Shown here piece by piece: positions 6,079-7,722 of a DNA stretch of 7,722 bases. The notes under the pieces are model-generated. The model saw only the letters and a program-made list of their open reading frames with translations. It made no database searches and was not told the DNA's origin. The stretch is from DAOTVD01 sp034437075 (GTDB taxonomy: Bacteria > Chloroflexota > Anaerolineae > Aggregatilineales > J027), in the NCBI GenBank assembly GCA_034437075.1, contig DAOTVD010000205.1, positions 1 to 7,722 on the forward strand, given 5' to 3'. The stretch's first letter is position 1; each line of letters starts with the position of its first letter. Both the position numbers and the translations under genes were made by a program.

Positions 6079-7566
6079 ATGTATGGAGTAGGATTGTTAA
6101 AAGGGCTGGGCGTGACGCTCCGCCACTTTGTAGACACCTGGACGAGCGATCTGCAATGGCTCGGTAAGCGCTACACCACCGAGACCTTCGCGGTGCGCCA
6201 GGGCAGCAACGCCAAAGGCATTTTCACGGTGGAATACCCCGAAGAAAAGATCGCCGTGCCCGAGCGCTTTCGGTTTGTGCCCTTTTTGGTGGTCAATGAA
6301 CCGGATGACCCCTACGCGCCCGGCGATGACTGGTGCACGTCCTGCGGTATCTGCGCGAAAGTCTGCCCCACCCAATGTATTTGGATCGTGCGCGGCACCG
6401 ACCCCGAAACAGGCCGCCCCAAACCCCAGCCAGAAGCCTTCTACATCGACATCGACATCTGCATGAACTGCGGCTATTGCGCCGAGTATTGCCCGTTTGA
6501 TGCCATCAAGATGGATCACGATTATGAAATGGCGGTACTCGACCGCACCACGCATAATATTCATGATAAAGAAAAGCTCAGCAAGCCCGTGAGCTACTGG
6601 CAACACATCGCGCCCACGCGCTTCTGGGAAGAAGCCCAACGGCGCGGCCACTGGGAGCATAAAGACGTCGAAAAACTGGCCAAGAAAGCGGGCATCACGC
6701 TGCCAGAACCCACCGAAGACAACATGGAACGTATCACGACCGTGTTGGTGGAAGAAGCCCACGCCGCGCAGGCCGCCCCGCAAGCCGCCGCGCAGCTTGT
6801 CGCGCCCGCCACCGAACAAGTCGCGCAGCAGGTAACCGTGCCCGCCGATCCGCTGGTGGCCATGGAGGACGAAAGCCTGCCGCTCGAAATCCGCGCCGCC
6901 GCGACGCTAGAAGTCAAGAACAAAGGCACTGCGAAGGAGATCAAGCTGAGTTCGGCCAACCGTAAGACCATCTCGGCAGTGCAGAAAGACGCCAAAGCCG
7001 CCGGGACGACTATCGAAGAACTCAGCGAGAAGATCGGCGGCTGGGAAGGCGCCAAAGGCGGCACCGTCCAGGCGACCGCCCCCGCCGCATCCCCGGCCCC
7101 GGCAGCCGCGCAAGCCTCAACCGTTGCCGCCGCACCGCCCGCCGTCCCTGGCCTGGATGCTAACGCGATACTCGCCGCTAAGGAACTCGAACGGCATGGC
7201 CAAGCCAAAGAGATCAAGCTGACGGGCGACATGCGCAAGCAGATTTCCGCCGCCAAGAAGGCTGCCGCCGAAGCCGGGCTAGATTGGCAAAATCTGGATG
7301 AAAACGCGCTGCAAAACGCCGCGCCACCCGCCGAGGTGCCACCCCAGGCCCAAGCCACCACGCCGCAGCCCATCGCGGCGAAGACGCCCCCGCCCGCCGA
7401 AGCCGTCCCCACGAATGGGAACGTCGGCGAGGAGATCAAAGCGGCCAAAGAACTCGAACGCCAAGGCCGGGCCAAAGAGATCAAGCTGACGGGCGAAGAC
7501 CGCAAGCGCATCAGCGCCGCCAAAAAAGCCGCCCAAGAACAAGGCGTCAACTGGGACGAGTTGTAA
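6079..7566 (+). CDS. nuoI: NADH-quinone oxidoreductase subunit I with a long repeat-bearing C-terminal extension
   Basis: NuoI is the 8Fe ferredoxin-like subunit of complex I, carrying clusters N6a and N6b that lead electrons to NuoB. Both cluster motifs are intact: C86-x2-C89-x2-C92-x3-C96-P and C128-x2-C131-x2-C134-x3-C138-P. The N-terminus (LLKGLGVTLRHFVDTW) matches the amphipathic membrane-facing helix of the family. A normal NuoI is about 160-220 residues, whereas this one has 495. From about residue 215 an alanine/glutamine/proline-rich linker leads to three related modules at 269-315, 359-406 and 448-495, separated by low-complexity linkers, with the last module ending at the stop. AGGAGA at 6062-6067 precedes the ATG by 11 bases. 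The frame is continuous and codon use looks uniform across the junction, so it reads as a true fusion or extension and not an error. I do not recognise the modules. Loose ideas are a scaffold, an RNA- or membrane-surface-binding segment, or an assembly tether. Confidence 0.93.
   Translation: MYGVGLLKGLGVTLRHFVDTWTSDLQWLGKRYTTETFAVRQGSNAKGIFTVEYPEEKIAVPERFRFVPFLVVNEPDDPYAPGDDWCTSCGICAKVCPTQCIWIVRGTDPETGRPKPQPEAFYIDIDICMNCGYCAEYCPFDAIKMDHDYEMAVLDRTTHNIHDKEKLSKPVSYWQHIAPTRFWEEAQRRGHWEHKDVEKLAKKAGITLPEPTEDNMERITTVLVEEAHAAQAAPQAAAQLVAPATEQVAQQVTVPADPLVAMEDESLPLEIRAAATLEVKNKGTAKEIKLSSANRKTISAVQKDAKAAGTTIEELSEKIGGWEGAKGGTVQATAPAASPAPAAAQASTVAAAPPAVPGLDANAILAAKELERHGQAKEIKLTGDMRKQISAAKKAAAEAGLDWQNLDENALQNAAPPAEVPPQAQATTPQPIAAKTPPPAEAVPTNGNVGEEIKAAKELERQGRAKEIKLTGEDRKRISAAKKAAQEQGVNWDEL
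6883..7563 (+). repeat. Three coding repeats in the NuoI extension
   Basis: The modules lie at 6883-7023, 7153-7296 and 7420-7563, encoding residues 269-315, 359-406 and 448-495. The second and third align without gaps over 48 residues with 31 identities. Their common core is AAKELER.G.AKEIKLTG..RK.ISAAKKAA.E.G..W..L. The first is more diverged (two extra residues in its first helix, SSAN for TG plus two residues) but keeps AKEIKL, RK.IS and the final hydrophobic position. At DNA level the second and third share an identical 26-base run (7204-7229 and 7471-7496, 267 bases apart), which points to a fairly recent duplication or to conversion between copies. The predicted shape is mostly helical and basic, with proline/alanine linkers between modules. 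Confidence 0.85.
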
Positions 7567-7574
7567 GCCCAGGC

Positions 7575-7606
7575 GACGGCTTCTTGAGCCGTCCGCCTTC
7601 AAGCGG
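7575..7606 (+). other. Two small stem-loops just after nuoI
   Basis: GACGGCT (7575-7581) pairs perfectly with AGCCGTC (7587-7593) around a 5-base loop. A second small stem abuts it, with CCGC (7593-7596) pairing with GCGG (7603-7606). They begin 9 bases after the nuoI stop codon. No T-run follows, so they are more likely 3'-end stability structures than terminators. Confidence 0.4.
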
Positions 7607-7689
7607 ATAACCACATGTTTTCCTAACAAGGGGCTTTTGGTTATTCCGTATTAAATTCGATAACGGCACGTTTTTCTAACAAGGGGCTT
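7606..7689. repeat. Direct repeat pair, 53 bases apart
   Basis: The segments 7606-7636 and 7659-7689 match at 27 of 31 positions, both starting GATAAC and ending TAACAAGGGGCTT. The second copy continues into the palindrome at 7676-7703, while the first lacks the matching right arm. This suggests duplication of a terminator arm with later decay of one copy. Confidence 0.65.
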
Positions 7690-7707
7690 AAGCTCCTTGT
7701 TAGTTTT
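7676..7707 (+). terminator. Probable rho-independent terminator of the nuo cluster
   Basis: Positions 7676-7703 form a 28-base palindrome, with arms starting CTAACAAGG and ending CCTTGTTAG and a single G-T wobble, centred on TTAA. It is followed by TTTT at 7704-7707. The strong stem plus a short T-run on the + strand, 110 bases after nuoI and with no gene between, fits an intrinsic terminator for the cluster. The T-run is short, so efficiency may be moderate. Confidence 0.6.
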
Positions 7708-7722
7708 CGAGCGAGGCGGGTC

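Noticed and set aside
6594..7550. 318-residue Ala/Ser-rich open frame on the minus strand
   Set aside because: It is antisense to the repetitive nuoI extension; its low-complexity composition mirrors the Ala/Pro codons of nuoI.

Overview
The window suggests a chromosomal segment of a bacterium resembling the phylum Chloroflexota. This is an inference from a large LuxR-HTH/NB-ARC/TPR regulator, pyrimidine-rich palindromic repeats of the CCCTCACCCC...CCCTCTCCC type, and a complex I cluster with unusual gene content. No marker gene in the window fixes the taxonomy. The right half (about 2900 onward) looks more GC-rich than the regulator at the left, although base composition was judged by eye.

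Layout. Positions 110-2353 encode a 747-residue STAND-type transcriptional regulator with an N-terminal LuxR HTH, an NB-ARC-like ATPase and C-terminal TPRs. It has a short leader carrying a GAAA-loop hairpin. Positions 2354-2898 are a gene-free stretch with two repeat structures. The first is a MITE-like palindromic element (2429-2602) with 12-base terminal inverted repeats and a near-perfect 8-base direct repeat on each side. The second is a pair of related hairpins centred on GAATTC (2654-2749). A possible promoter follows, then a small lipoprotein gene (2899-3285). Next comes an extended -10 promoter and a same-strand, probably cotranscribed set: nuoB (3386-4072), fused nuoCD (4103-5989) and an extended nuoI (6079-7566). 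The tail (7567-7722) holds stem-loops, a 53-base-offset direct repeat and a palindrome followed by a T-run that looks like the operon terminator.

How the genes work together. NuoB, NuoCD and NuoI make up the quinone-reducing Q-module of complex I. They carry the terminal Fe-S chain (two 4Fe-4S clusters in NuoI, N2 in NuoB) and the NuoD/NuoB quinone pocket. The NADH-oxidising subunits (NuoE, F, G) and the membrane subunits (NuoA, H, J-N) are not here, so they must lie elsewhere or the complex uses another electron donor.

The most unusual feature is the NuoI protein. After a normal two-cluster ferredoxin core it has about 280 extra residues: alanine/proline/glutamine-rich linkers joining three copies of a 47-48-residue basic module (consensus core AKEIKLTG..RK.ISAAKKAA). 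I do not recognise this module.
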